Origin: Dimorphilus gyrociliatus
Taxonomy: Eukaryota > Annelida > Polychaeta > Dinophilidae
Direction of reading: 5' to 3'
Assembly (NCBI GenBank): GCA_904063045.1
Contig: CAJFCJ010000019.1
Span: 2,734,684 to 2,798,683 of the forward strand
Length of the DNA: 64,000 bases
The position numbers were made by a program, and so were the translations under genes. Under the pieces are notes generated by a model. It did no database searches, was not told the origin of the DNA, and saw only the letters and a list, made by a program, of their open reading frames with translations. Shown piece after piece: positions 1 through 13,279 of this stretch (positions are counted from its first letter, which is position 1; each line of letters begins with the position of its first letter).

Positions 1-601
1 TTGATGTAAAATTACATGTTTTCTTTCTGAGAAATGAGTTATTTTCAGATGATTTATTCGCTTTCATTAGAAAAGTACAATATTGCGCTTTAATTAGGCG
101 TGTCATGCTAAATTATAATATCTATTACACCATATGTCAACGACTTAAGTAGACTTTTTATAGCGTGTGAATAAGGCATTTTATAACCTGGCCTTCTATT
201 ATATAATGATGCTTAACAAACTTAATAGTTAGTATTATTTTTATTCTTTCATTCTATACAGATTATTAAAGAAATGTAAAATTTAGCTGGAATTGAATAT
301 AAAAGATTTATTAATAGATCGAAAATATTTTGGTTTCAAAGAGAAAATGGTAGAGTTCCATTGATAGAAAAACAATATATTATAGTAGAAAAATCGCATA
401 ATAGACTTAATATTCATACAAAAAAAAATCCTAAATGAAAAGCGAATTATTAATTGGCGGTAAGGAACACGACCAAGCCATTAACGTCGCTTGAAACGAT
501 TCGACTAGCTATAGGAAATGATCCATTGATTTCTAGGAGCGCTTTAAAAAGGCGATTTTTTTCTGCGCGGTGTGTCACTTCCAGCGATCTCGTAGTTCAA
601 T
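1..601. other. 5' flank of the Ebony-like gene, no gene seen
   Basis: AT-rich sequence with no convincing coding stretch. A TTG-initiated open frame (454-639) overlaps the start of the next gene in another frame and has no recognisable content. A possible splice acceptor (cttccag) lies about 20 bases before the Ebony-like ATG, so a 5' untranslated exon may sit here or further left. Confidence 0.6.
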
Positions 602-3051
602 ATGCTCCGAGGACAAACACTTCAGGAAGAGCTCTCTAATCCTGTTCGATTGTTAAAAAGTTTAGCAGATACATCTCCAGATCGAATATCTTTAATTGGA
701 TTACACCAAAGAATATCCTATTCGGAATTATTTACGAATGCTTTAAATCTATCGGAATATTTACAAACATATAACTGTAACCAAAAAGTTATTGGTATTG
801 TTATGGAATCCTCAATTGAGCGAATTGTGGCAATAATTGCTGTTTGGATAAAGAAGTGTATAGTGTTGGCTTTCGATCCTCAAATACAACCAGAATCTTT
901 TATTATTGAAAGAATAAAGGAAAATAATGTTGATTTAGTAATTTCAAACTGTAACGCAAGAAATCATTTCGCTCCAATAGTTATAAATTATAAAGAAGCC
1001 ATGAATTCTATTCCTATGACACGAACGATAAATTTAAACGATTTATCATCAGGCGATGTTTTATGCATATTATACACATCCGGATCAGAGGGGAAACCAA
1101 AAAAGATCGAATTGAGAAGCGAATCGTTAATTGTCCGTCTAGTATGGCAATGGCAAACGTTGCCTTGGCAAAAGAAGGAAATCGCTTTGCATAAAACGAG
1201 TATTCTTTTCGTTGATTCATGGACGGAAGTATGGGGAGCAATTCTCAAAGGTGTTCCATTAGTTATTGCTAGTGAACAACAAAAGATGGACGTCAACTCC
1301 TTATTGAATTTAATCGATAGTTTTAAAATTACTCGAATAGTTTTAGTACCCAGTGTTTTAGACCTTCTCTTGCAAAGTGGTAGAAGTTTACCAAACTTAC
1401 AAACAATAATATCATCGGGTGAAAAACTTCCATTAAAATTAGCAACTGATTGCTTAAAGTTTTGGAATGATAAGCTATTGGTAAACCTCTACGGAATGAC
1501 TGAAGTAACTGGAGATGTAACTTTTGAAGTTTTTAGATCAATTCCAGATTTGAATTCGAAAATTTATAATTGCGCTCCGTCAGTTGGTCAACCTGTATTT
1601 AATACTAATATATACATTGTTAAGGAAAATCGAATTTGTAATGAGAGAGAAATTGGTGAAATTTGCATTAGTGGAGATTTACTAGTTACTGCCAACGTTA
1701 CTGATAATAAATATTCGAACGAAGGAAAGCATAGTCGAATATTTTATACTGGAGATCATGGTCTTATAAGAGAAGGACGAGTTTATGTTTTGGGTAGAAA
1801 AGACGACGAATTAAAGTTAGCCGGTGCTAGAGTTCAACCCAGTCAAGTTAGCGAAGAACTGCTAAAAATGCCTGCTATAAGCGAAGCATTCGCTATGGGC
1901 CTAGATAATCGTTTAATCCTTTACTATACATCCGATAACAGCATTACGAATGAAGATGCAGAGAATTTCTTAATCGAACGTCTCCCAAGTTATATGGTTC
2001 CGTCAATAATCGAAAAGATTGATTCCCTACCCAAACAACCACATACAGGGAAAATAGATAGGCAAAAGATAAGAGATCTCTATCAAAGTCAGTTTTTAAT
2101 TGATAGACAAAATGAAGATGCCTTTTCCGATAAGATTTTGATTATAATTGCAAAGAGCTTAAAGTTGGATTCAAGCACAACCGACATTGCTGCATATACA
2201 TTTCAACAGTTAGGAGGAAACTCTATATCAGCAATGCATGCATCAGCACTATTGGCTGAAGAAGGCATGACAATACACGCATCACAATTATTTAATTGTG
2301 GACAATTAAAGAATTTAACAGCAATCTCATCAATACCTTATAGTATAGCAGAAGATTATGAAATATTTCCCTTAGAAAGTATCCCCAATCCAGAAAGAGG
2401 TATTAAGCTAGTAGCTCATTCTTTTGCGCTTAGCAACCCGTTAGATGTTTTGGCTTGTACAAGCGAACAGTCGCTAGTAAGGCTAATAACAGCAATGTTT
2501 CCGGCTATTCGCGGGGATCAATTAAGTTCTGCTTGCTTCTACAAAAAGAACTTGGTTGGAATTCAGTTCACAATGAATGTGTCAAATGAGGAGCCGCCGC
2601 AACAAATTCGTCTGTGGCAGAAAACTCCTGTAGGGGCTATAAATACAGCGGCTGAAGCCGCTCCATTGGATTTCGCAAAGAATTATGGGGGACTATGGGC
2701 AGATTCGGTTTTAACTGCAATTAATTCGGAGCTATTACAGCCAGAACAGAGAATGGAAGTGTTAGAAAAACTATTCATAAATGAAATAAACGTTGTAAAA
2801 AGCAGAGGTATCAATGGAATACTGACTGTTAACTCCCATCCAGTAACCGCAGTAAGTTTGATCCTATAAATCTAAAACAGACTGTTTTTAATGTATCTTT
2901 TATCAAATAGGATCTGGCGGAAACGTTTTTCGATTATAAGATCGTTAGCAAAATTCATGCCTCTAGTTGGAAACATTCAGATGGAACAACCCCATTTTCC
3001 AGAGCTTTAAATAATTATTATGTTCTTGGTATGGTTAAGATTTTAACATGA
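602..3051 (+). CDS. ebony-like: Ebony-like beta-alanyl-amine synthetase (A-PCP-acyltransferase)
   Basis: Two exons, 602-2851 and 2911-3051, joined in phase 0 over a 59-base GT-AG intron, give 796 residues. Drosophila Ebony, from memory, has about 879. An AMP-binding adenylation domain comes first: P-loop YTSGSEGKPKK, then FVDSWTEVWG (Ebony has FVDSIAELWG), NLYGMTEVTGDVTFE, YTGDHG, GRKDDELKLAGARV and the GKIDRQK lysine motif. A carrier domain follows, with LGGNSI and the phosphopantetheine serine near residue 541. The C-terminal ~230 residues match the atypical GNAT-fold amine-condensing domain of Ebony: GILTVNSHPVTA at the exon join, then DYKIVSKIHASSWKHSDGTTPF, like Ebony's YKTLLNFQVNEYVHSDGSRPF. 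Ebony activates beta-alanine, loads it on the carrier and joins it to dopamine or histamine. The Asp in FVDS fits a beta-amino acid, but substrate here is inferred. The alternative, AASDH, is unlikely because no PQQ propeller follows. Confidence 0.88.
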
Positions 3052-5963
3052 ACAATTCATACTATTCACAATGATTTTGAATGCTTTAACGTTACAAGAG
3101 AAAACGACGCATTTAAATTTCAATATTGAAGTAGAATTTGACTTTTTTTGACTTAAAAATTATGCTAATTTTATTTAGTGTCATCGTGTATAAATTGTGA
3201 AATTACGAATGTAAAAAGCGTTAAAAATTACGTAATTCAATAAAAGCTAATTTTCTTAGAAAGTGATTTCGTCTGACGTCTGAAATTTGCGTTAAAATCT
3301 AAGGAGGACAAGGTAAAGAGAAACTTTAGTGATACTAAGAATTTCTATAAAAATAGCTATAAAAGTAAAATATATATAATGTATATAGATATTATATGAT
3401 ATTGAAAATTAAAGATAAGTGCAACCACATTGTATATTAATATCAAATTATTCATATTTAATGCAAAAGAAGGTTATTTTTGGCCTAGACTTTTTTTTCT
3501 GTAATTGAAAACAGACAAATCCATTCTCCCTATCCTCTTTGTAATATAAAAAACTGTCTCTGCCAAGCTTAGAGCTCTCCAACACAGACCTATTGATGAT
3601 CGATGAAACTGCTAACTAGTTTCTTCCTTATAGTACTTTCAAAAGATTGAAATTACATTAGGTAACAATTTACACTTTGGAAGCAATGAAAACAAATACA
3701 GAACAAAGGTAAAATTATCTAAGTGATGTTTTTAACTCAATCAAAATAAATAAAATGTCTCTTTCATACATTAAAATTGGACGCTGAGCTAATAATAGGT
3801 ATTCCCCTTTGAATAAATCCTACCAGTTTCTTTGATTTATTCTGAGTGTTTATTTTCTATTAACATATTCAAGTTAACAAAAAGTTTGAAAATAAGAATT
3901 AGGTAAAAGATTGGCCTGACGTATAATTTATTCAAGGTACGTTAATTCGGTTATAAATTTTCTTTTATAACTAATCATTGAAGCTGAATTTTACACAGCT
4001 TTTATAGTGGATTAACGAGAGCTTTATGAATCTTTACTGGCCCTGAAGAATGGTATATTGGAATTAGCGCCATCTGAAAGCTATAAATGAAAGAAAGAAA
4101 ATAAACGAAGCTCAATACTTTTTGTAGATATAATGGGAATAATGCGAAGAACAGATTATAATTCCTTTAACGTTTCTTATAATAACGGAAGTTGCTTTTT
4201 ATGCTTCTCAAAAACATCCTGAATCCCTTTTAAATCATACTATAAATTAAAACGCATATTTACACTATTTAAAGTCGCAATAGTAATTGTGACATTTCAA
4301 AGGCCTAATTGTTATCAACCCGTGTTTATTTTTAATTGTACCTTCAGACTACCAGATGTTGGACGCTTTAAGGTTCCAAACAGCTAATGAGGGAGGATAA
4401 TAAGGGCGCTACGCAGCAACAATTACTTTGTTACGAGTTAGACACCAATATTTGTTCGGAAGATATAAAGTGTATAATTTACAATATACCTTTATGATCA
4501 TAGTTTATCATCCAGGTTATAAATAATTAGCTTTTCATATATAATAGCTCAAAGTAATTATAGGCAAAGTTAAAGAGAATTTAATAACGTTTACATAGGA
4601 TTAAACCTTAACGAATCATCACCTACCAACTGTGTCGTCGCATGACTGATAGAGAATCTTATAATTAACTTCTCATAGAAAGAAAATTGATATATATTTT
4701 ATGCAAAAGAAAAAAAATAAATAGATTCTACTTATTTCGTCTTATATGAATGAACCCCATGGGAGGAGAAAAACAAATCATTTCTCCATTCCCTATACAG
4801 TTTGAATAATGAAAGTTTTCTAATAATAAAGGAGCCCTTTCGGAGAAAAACTAATCAATTAGTAAAACGAATGTGTTAGGTAAGGAAATTTTAGCAATCA
4901 TACTCGATACTTGTAGTGTCTATATAAGAATAAAAGAGAGATTTAAATGTCTTTGATTATCCTTTTCTTTACTTGAAATTTACGCTCTAGTTCAAATTGC
5001 CTGTTACACTTTACAATTAAAAAGTCTAAGGAAAGAAAAAACAACTAAACTTAGGATTTTCCCCTTCGAGAATAAATATATAACAATCTAAATATAATAA
5101 AAAATCTACAATATATATTATTTATTTATAATAAACATTTACATTATTTTATTTTAAATAAATTAAAGAAGAATAATAAAGAAAGGAGTTTTGTTAAGAT
5201 GTGTTAGGTTTAATTAGTACGATTGAGACCATTGTATACAAAGTTCTATGAATTTACGCTTGTACAAATAATAAACACTCTTTTATTTTGCATAAATATT
5301 CGTGTATCTATATAAGTTGGACGTTTCCGACATATTTATGTTAGCCTATTGTGAGCTTTTTAAGTGCAATCGTATTAAAAAGAACCGTGCAATCTTATAT
5401 CCTATTTGAACTAAATAGAACAACAGAGGATTTCTCGTATTTAGGAATATATATTTGTTTCTAACAAAAATGCCTAGAAAAATAAATAAAAGGCGGTAAG
5501 CATCGCAAATGTAAATGCTATAAGCGCCAGATGGCAGAGAAGAGATGCCGCTGCGTATTAAAACAAGAAACAATGTCAAAGATATTTTTCCTTCAATGGA
5601 TAATTTATAACGTAAATAAAAACAAATAAAGAGAAGCAAAGGAGAAAAAAGGGAAATTGTAAGAATGACATCAGCGAAAAGATAATTAGACTCAGAGATG
5701 AAGGCAATCAGGAGGCTAGGCCCAACTCTAATTGTTTTACGTGTCGAACAGGTGATTGTTTATTTGTCAATTCGCCAAGTTATACGGGCAATTTAAACGC
5801 AACATTCCGATTTTTTCCGCCTATTCGCTCACCAAAGCCGGCAATTAGTGCCAATAAAAAGCCCGAGACAGGCGTTGACAACTTTTCGACCAATAGGCGA
5901 CTAGCGCTCGCCGCCGCTCCTCGCGCCATTTCTCACTTTCGCCGCTTTCTTCGATCTTCGACT
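3052..5963. other. Intergenic; promoter-like last ~150 bases before netrin
   Basis: The first 2.7 kb are AT-rich with no coding signal. From about 5815 the sequence becomes GC-richer, with two CCAAT boxes (near 5849 and 5889) just upstream of the netrin ATG, which suggests the proximal promoter and 5' UTR. One CTCF-like 8-mer lies at 4068. Confidence 0.5.
3239..3244 (+). terminator. Polyadenylation signal AATAAA
   Basis: Canonical AATAAA about 190 bases after the Ebony-like stop codon, on the same strand. It is plausible as that gene's 3' end, but such hexamers are frequent in AT-rich DNA. Confidence 0.4.
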
Positions 5964-8019
5964 ATGATCTCATTCCACCGTCTTTTTTTCTTCTTCGCAC
6001 TCTTATATCCAAGTTTTCAAGATATTCTTGATTTGGATGAGGAAGATACTTGCTATGAGAATAACAAGCCGGTGTTTTGTCTGCCGAAATTCGAAAATGT
6101 GGTTGAAGGAAAAAAGATTACGGCTTCTTCTACGTGCGGTCTCAAAAATAAATCACGAATCTGCTTAAAGAAGAGGAACGAGTATCTAAAATGTGACGTC
6201 TGCGACTCTACTGATCGGACAAAACAGCATCCAACAGATTTTCTTACAGATTCGGATACTCCGAATAAAACATGTTGGATTTCTGAGGCACTTATGACGC
6301 CTCCCCCGCACAACGTCAGCATTAGAATACATTTTGGTAAATCGTTTGAGCTTACCTACATTTCGATCGTCTTTTGTCAAGACGCTCCTGACAGCGTTGC
6401 TCTTTATAAATCTATGGACTACGGTCAGCATTGGACGCCCTTTCAATACTATTCATCTTCTTGTATGGACTTTTACGGCGTCAGACCTAATCAAACCATT
6501 ACCCGGGACAATGAACAAGAAGCTCTCTGTTCTCCTCTCAAGGGCGGTGTTTCCGCGACCTACGATACTCCAACAATTGCTTTTTCAACTCTGGAGCACA
6601 GGCCAAACTCATTTAACCTAGACAATTCACCTGTTCTTCAGGACTGGGTGACGGCTACTGATATTAAAATAATATTCGATCGTCTTTTACAGAACAATGC
6701 TCTGGCCAGCAGTTACATGACTATGCATTATGCCGTCTCCGATCTATCGATCGGTGGACGATGCAAGTGTAACGGTCATGCTGACAGGTGTATTACGGAT
6801 GAATTTGGAAGGTTGAAATGTGTTTGTAAACACAATACGGAAGGCAGAGATTGCGAGCGGTGCAAGCCATTATATCAGGACAAACCTTGGGCGAGAGCCA
6901 CAAAGCAGAATGCCAATGAATGCGTCAGTGAGTATAAAGAGAAGAAAAAAGCCGCGGAAATTTTATTAGCGATCGTGGAAGTTTACACACGTGCTATGTG
7001 GTCAGATAATGATTAATAGGCTTTTCAACGGCGTTCTACAGGTGTTTTTATGATGCAACTACTTGCACCAGGTGCGCAGTTTGCGCCAAAATTCCGCAAT
7101 AATCCTCTGACTTCTAACAAATTCAAATTTCTTAATTACGTAACGCCAAAGCTACCGACTTCAATACCGAATTAATGCTATTGGCAGTAGGCCTATAAAT
7201 AGAGTATCTCAAAAATAGTTGTCGACAAAAGAGACGCTTCACTTAGGGAGCATCAGTCTTAACGCCATTGGCACGTTATGCAGCCAAAAAAAACTTTCTC
7301 TACGAAGCTTTTTACAGCTAATTTATCCACGATCCCTACATGCGTACTGTTCAACTTCACCTTTACTTCCAAGCATACACACAGATATATATATATCTAT
7401 CTATACAAATAAACAAACAAATTTTATATAAATATTTTAAAAAACAAACATATAAAGTATTTAAGTTAAGTATTTTACAAATATATGTTTATGTTTATGC
7501 ACGTGAATTCATATATTTATATCTATACATCTGTATAAATTAGTATATATATATATATATGTTTATATCTATACGCACCATAGATCATAGACTTATTTAA
7601 CACAAATTTAAACCTAGACAGAAATATATTTATATTTATTCAGCATAAATATAGATATAGACATATCAATATTTTTTCTTCAGGAAGATATTAATTATTT
7701 TTTTTGTCTACAAATAGGCCATAAAAATAAATAAACAAATGTTTTTAACGTTTAGGATGCAACTGTAACGGACATTCGAATGTTTGTCGTTTTAACAAGG
7801 AACTTTACGAATGGTCTGGCCATACATCTGGTGGTATATGTCAAGACTGCAAGCATAATACCGCAGGAAGATTCTGTCATTATTGCAAGGAGAAGTACTA
7901 CAGAGACGTAACTGTTAAGATATCACATGAACAAGCTTGTAAAGGTTAGTCTGATTATGTCTCCTAAGTTCTTTAAGATGATGTAAGTTCTACGTTATCG
8001 TTAATAAGGGTATATACCC

Positions 8020-8069
<50 letters not shown>

Positions 8070-9539
8070 CTCTGGGATTGGTTGAGGCAGAGAAAACTGA
8101 GATTTGCAGAACGCTAACTAGAATTTCATATCTTATGAAATCTTTGTTAGTCGGTGAATGTTAATCTTTTCTTTCCTTTTTATCGTTAATACGAAAAAAA
8201 GTTTTTTCATTCCTTAATTCTGACGACGGCGAAAGAGTAAAGAGAAGCATGCCGATTCTTGCTGGAATATTTACACAGGTGTTTCCAGTGATTAAAGGTT
8301 CGGTTTAACAAAAGAAAAAAACGCGCTGTTCGGTTTCTCTATTCTTGTCTATAGGATATACGAGTGAGAGTAACGTCGACTTTTAATACTGTCGGAGATT
8401 CATTAATATTCATGAAATCTAGCAGCTCTTGAATAGGTGTCAAAATCGAATTTATAGCGTCTAATTTATTCCGTAATCTATTCAAGCTGCTGACGTGAAC
8501 GATCGTTCAGACTGCCTGAATGAGCTTATAAAGCGGCAGGCACGGATGTGGAGTGGCTTTATTCGGAAGATATTAGATTTTTTCTATTCTTACCGATCCC
8601 TTTTTCTTTAACAGCTTGTGATTGCCATCATTATGGATCAAAAGGAAAAGTTTGCAATTCAGCGAATGGACAATGTCCGTGCAAAGTGGGCGTTATTGGC
8701 CGTAAGTGTAATCTATGCGCCACGGGCTACCAACAAACTAGATCGAAAATTGTGCCTTGTCAGAGAAAAATTTCCGGTTTGTACAATTAGTTTGTCGCCT
8801 CATTGCTTATTTCCACTTGATTTTACTATTTGATGCATTGCAGGTCGTAAATCAGACAGGAGTAAGTATATACGACTGTAATTTTCCATTAAGATGATTT
8901 GTAAAACATTTCTTCATCGTTTCAGATCGAAAACACAGACGAAAAAGTAGGTTACGCAATTAAATGAATAGTTTTTTTTTATGAATCGAAAATAACCCTC
9001 CCTTTGCAGAAAATTGCTGGAAGTGTTTAAAGAGATCAAAGAAAGCGAACGCGACAAAGTTTTGTAAACGTGATTACGGTAAGAATTGTATATCTCAATC
9101 TTTTTGGCCTAGTTACTTCGTAAAAGATTTCTAACGTTTTATGTCTGTTTTGCAACAAATTTTTATAGCATTCCACGTGCATGTCCTCTACACCAAGCTC
9201 AAAAAGATTAAGGATGAAGAATATCTCGCGCATAGTGTCATTATCAAAATGGTTTACAAGCGGTTACGTCGTTCTGGAATGTCTCTGAAAAAAAATGAAA
9301 GAACTGTTTTACTTGTGAAATATCTCAGTAAGACTTGTAGCTGCCCTCAACTTTTACCAAAGAAAGATTATCTGATCTTAACTCAACTTCGATCAGAGAG
9401 AAAAAGAAGATCTTATGTTGGAAGGCAAGGTCTATTGCTAAACAGAAAAACAGTTGTATTGGATTGGAAGAACACAAATTATATGGAGAGAAAAGTAGAC
9501 AAATTTCAGAAACGCCAGCGGTATCTCGGCTGTAATTAA
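5964..9539 (+). CDS. netrin: Netrin, secreted axon-guidance protein
   Basis: Seven exons read through: 5964-6927, 7756-7944, 8615-8776, 8844-8861, 8926-8946, 9010-9078 and 9169-9539. All introns are GT-AG in phase 1, and the total is 597 residues, the usual netrin length. A hydrophobic signal peptide covers about residues 1-18. A laminin N-terminal domain follows ([27 protein letters not shown]) to about 265, then three laminin-type EGF repeats ([36 protein letters not shown]). A basic linker made by two tiny exons leads to a C-terminal NTR module with CKRDY, a CSC motif and [21 protein letters not shown], matching the vertebrate WRDTWARRLRKFQQRE region. The DKPWARAT...ANECV run at the exon 1/2 join is a netrin hallmark. 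Netrins bind DCC and UNC5 receptors to steer axons and cells. Intron 1 (828 bases) holds TA-rich sequence. Confidence 0.96.
8023..8066. repeat. TA microsatellite in netrin intron 2
   Basis: Uninterrupted TA dinucleotide run of about 44 bases inside the second netrin intron. Confidence 0.9.
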
Positions 9540-9637
9540 TGTTCATGACCGAGATGATTAGGGTAAATCAAATTTTCAGCCAAGAGAAGTGTGGTTCTTC
9601 ATTTTGTACATAAAATATATACAGTATAAACTGTATG

Positions 9638-9668
<31 letters not shown>

Positions 9669-9825
9669 CTAATCTATTGGTATATATATTGCTTATGTAT
9701 ATCAATATATACAGTATAATTATATATACTAAATATGAATATATTAAAATTGATACGATACGGTTTATTTGTATTCAGTATGTATAAAGCATATAAAATT
9801 TATGTATTTGATATACATATGTACA

Positions 9826-9827
<2 letters not shown>

Positions 9828-9878
<51 letters not shown>

Positions 9879-9882
9879 TATA
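9828..9882. repeat. TA microsatellite pair
   Basis: Two TA runs separated by a short ATG interruption, preceded by the tacagtata motif seen next to many TA arrays in this window. Confidence 0.85.
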
Positions 9883-10159
9883 TCTTTTCGTCAATTCTCG
9901 CCTATTCCAATCGAGTTTTTTTAATTTTTAATTATTTAATTTTTCTGTTTTTGTTTGTTTTTTGTGCTTAGTGAGATTATTGCATAATATAAACTCTGGA
10001 ATTTATTACTATACTATCGCATTTTAATGTTTTATTATACGCGGGAGCGGACGGTAACGGAAGAAACTATATTTCGTAACAGGTTCAATATTTGCTTTCG
10101 CCAACGGAGAAAAATTTTTATAGATTATGGCACGTGTTTACCGACGTGTTGCATAAAAA

Positions 10160-10345
10160 TATAAAGAGAACAGGGGGTGGTAGAAGAAAGGAAAATAGCT
10201 TATAATTGCATAAATAAGGCGGAGAAAGGAGGCGTAAAAAGTAAATGAAAATATGTTGAGGTAGAGAGGAGGTGTTACAAAGGGGAGGAGAGGGCGGAAA
10301 GGTGCCCGAGAAAGTTAAAGAAGGTGAAGGGGGAGGGCGAAAAAT
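10160..10345. repeat. Purine-rich (G/A) low-complexity tract
   Basis: About 185 bases in which the + strand is strongly G/A-rich with several GGGG and GGAGG runs. It could form triplex DNA. No repeat unit or gene is apparent. Confidence 0.5.
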
Positions 10346-11296
10346 CATCAAATTTTTTTCTAAGCCTAGTTTAAATCCGTAGTATAGTCAGTAGTCACGC
10401 TCGAATCATTCAATGCTAACATAAACAGTTGCCAAAAACTTTTCTTATTGTTTACATTTGCTGATTAAAGTTTATTTCCGTTTTTCATTAGGCCGAAATT
10501 TTTCATTGAAGGAATGCGACAAATGCGAATAGGTGAGGTGTTTGTTTATAATTAGACGGTAAGCTAAAAGTATATAGCATAAGAGGAACGGTCCTAAAGT
10601 AAACAAACCTAATACGGAAAATGTGTAACTAAAATCTAAAATGGACATACTTTCTAAAGCTTATTGAACGTCGAGTGCGAATTAGAAAAGGCATTAAGGA
10701 GCTGAAAGAAAGCAACGAGTGCGTTGGGAGGGAGCGTTAGAAGGAGTAATTAGCATTAGAATATCGATCAGTATACGTTGGTTTGACAAGAATCGTCTCT
10801 AAAACGTGTCGATTCAAAGTGTTTCAGGCTTAAAACATTCAAGTATAGAACGTATTTATGTTAGCACTTACTCCAGTATTAGCTAAACCCTTTCCCTAAT
10901 CGTTTCGTTCAGCTTTTGTAGCCCGAAAAAATAGAAAATAACATTTTCTTCTATAATTTGAGATTATCAGGCACAGTAGCCATACTCTTCTATCGTTTTT
11001 TCTCTCATTTTATCAAAACCGGCTGCTTGAGTAATTTTAATTGTATATACGAGTTGTGACTTGTTAAGTGCCGACAAAACAGAGAAGAGATTGATTCGAA
11101 TATACATTTTCTTGAAAAAAACAGAAAGTATAGGAATTGGCTGGAATACCCTTAAGCTACTATTGATAATTTTATTTGCACAATTTGAGTTCCTACTAAA
11201 GAAGAAGTTTACTTTCTTTTCAATTGCCTAAACTTTCCTCAAGCTTCCCTACGTCTCGTGATTAAGAGTATATTACAATCCTTTTGAAAGGCAGGT

Positions 11297-11304
11297 AGAT
11301 GGCG
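11297..11304 (+). promoter_or_regulatory. CTCF-like motif AGATGGCG
   Basis: Extended context ggtagatggcgctaaa. One of eleven copies of this 8-mer in the window; see the matching finding. Function is inferred. Confidence 0.35.
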
Positions 11305-13279
11305 CTAAATATTAAATCTGAAAAAACCTGATCCAATTAGGTAGCGACACCTTGCGGTAAAATAAAAATTTTATTGGGACAAGTTTAAATTTTATCTGTT
11401 AAACACTGGTGTAAATTTCATCATTTCAAATGAATTATGATTGTTTACTAAAGTGATTATTATTTCATAATTTTATCACAATGACTAGCATGACAAATGT
11501 ACAATTAATTGATGACTGATAGGATAATTAGGAACAGATTTTTTATAACTGATAATTAAAATTGTACTAAAAAGATTAGAATAATTTATGCTACTATCAA
11601 GTACAGTAAAAAGGGAAAACGAACATTTAAAGAAAACACATAGATTGATTGCGATTTTCTATAGGAAAAAATAAAAAGACTATCAAAAAACTATCATGAA
11701 GATAAGATAGGATTTTAAAAGACCATTAACTCGTTTTCCTCCACTTTGGATCTTGTTAGCCAATACATTTACTTTTTGTACTAAAGATGGCCTCTTCTTA
11801 GACTTAAAAAAACAAGAAAAGTTGTTCTCAGTTCAAGGATTACTGTTTAAATTGTTTTTGAAAAGAAAATAAACTTGCGAAGCTTTATTTTTATTTCTAA
11901 TAAAAATAATATAACAAAAGAAAAAGAGCGTAAAATATTAATGTTTTAAAAGAAAACAATACATAATAACCAATATCAAGTGATGCTAGAATAACAAATT
12001 TGTTTACTCAAATAATAAAGCGGGTAAAATTTAATTGGTTTCATTTATTAGCGTTAAAAAGCTGAATAATCAATAGTGTTTAAAAAGCAATAAATCTCTA
12101 AATATAGGATAAAAATAACTTGAAACTCGAGTTAAGTACCGCCAAATATAAAAACACTTTTACAATACATACAAACTTCTCTAACTTAACATTACACTTA
12201 TATTGTATTATTATATTATTTACTAAAAATATATTTATTCAGTTTAAGTTAATTTTAGTAAAAATAATTTTTATAGTCATTTATATCCAATTTTTTCACA
12301 TTACCTTGTTGTTTTATGATAAGGCGACAATAGGAAAAAGACTAGAAAACGCCTACCAACACCTGGACAGATAAGGAACAAAGTATGCAGGTATAAACAT
12401 ACTGTATTTAACAGTAAACGTTTCTAAATTTATCAACATTTGTTTTCTTTCGCTTTTTTTTTTCATTTCCTTTTTGTATTTTATTACACGCAACACGTGT
12501 CTATGTGCTTACGATTTAATAACGTTATAAATCTCTTTTTTCAACCTAGTAAACCTATTTTAAAAAGATAGCGAAGGGAAAAAAAGAGAAAAACGAATCA
12601 CTGCTTTCCTATCAAACGCTGTATGAATATTATATCGATAAATTTGATAGCATTGTACATATAAAACACGCTTTATGCAAATTTACTCTTGCACGCTTTT
12701 TTTTTTTTCAAGAGTTGATTAAACTATTCGAACTTTAGCTAAGTTTCTAATCTAGTTAATAAATTCAATATAATAAACTTGCTTTTAATACTTTTTATTC
12801 TTTTTCATTTTGTGATTTGATTTCCTTATCGTTTCTTAACTATTCAACTAAACGACACGAAAATTTCGATGATATTAGAATATATTTTAATATTGAATGT
12901 ACTTGCAAAAAAACAAAAAAAAAGAAATTTTATAATACGTTATTAATGAAGTTATTCACAAATCACTGACTCGTCTAGACGGTAAATAAGTAACACTGCA
13001 AAGAGAAAAAGAATAACAGAACGAAACGAAGAAAAAAGAAGTAGTTGAAGAAGAATCGAGACTATACATGCTGTAAGAGGTAGTTGACGACTGGAAAAAA
13101 AAAACACAGTGCTTATATATTGCACAACGCCTTCATCCTATAAAAGCACAGGTCATAGACAATAAGCTTGATAAGCTTATACTTATATGCATACATGCTG
13201 TGAATATGTCGTTCAGGCATATGCTAATACATGCATATATATAAATTTATATATATATATATACATTTATGCTAATTTC

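Larger units (their letters stand above)
9540..13279. other. Intergenic between netrin and the BMP3-like gene (tail-to-tail)
   Basis: No gene recognised. The space holds TA arrays (about 9641-9668 and 9828-9882), a purine-rich tract near 10160-10345, one CTCF-like 8-mer at 11297, and AT-rich unique sequence. Netrin and the BMP3-like gene converge on it, so both 3' UTRs should lie here. Confidence 0.6.

Noticed and set aside
454-639. Open frame overlapping the start of the Ebony-like gene
   Set aside because: It begins with TTG, lies in a different frame and has no recognisable content. The Ebony-like frame starts cleanly at 602 with conserved N-terminal sequence.
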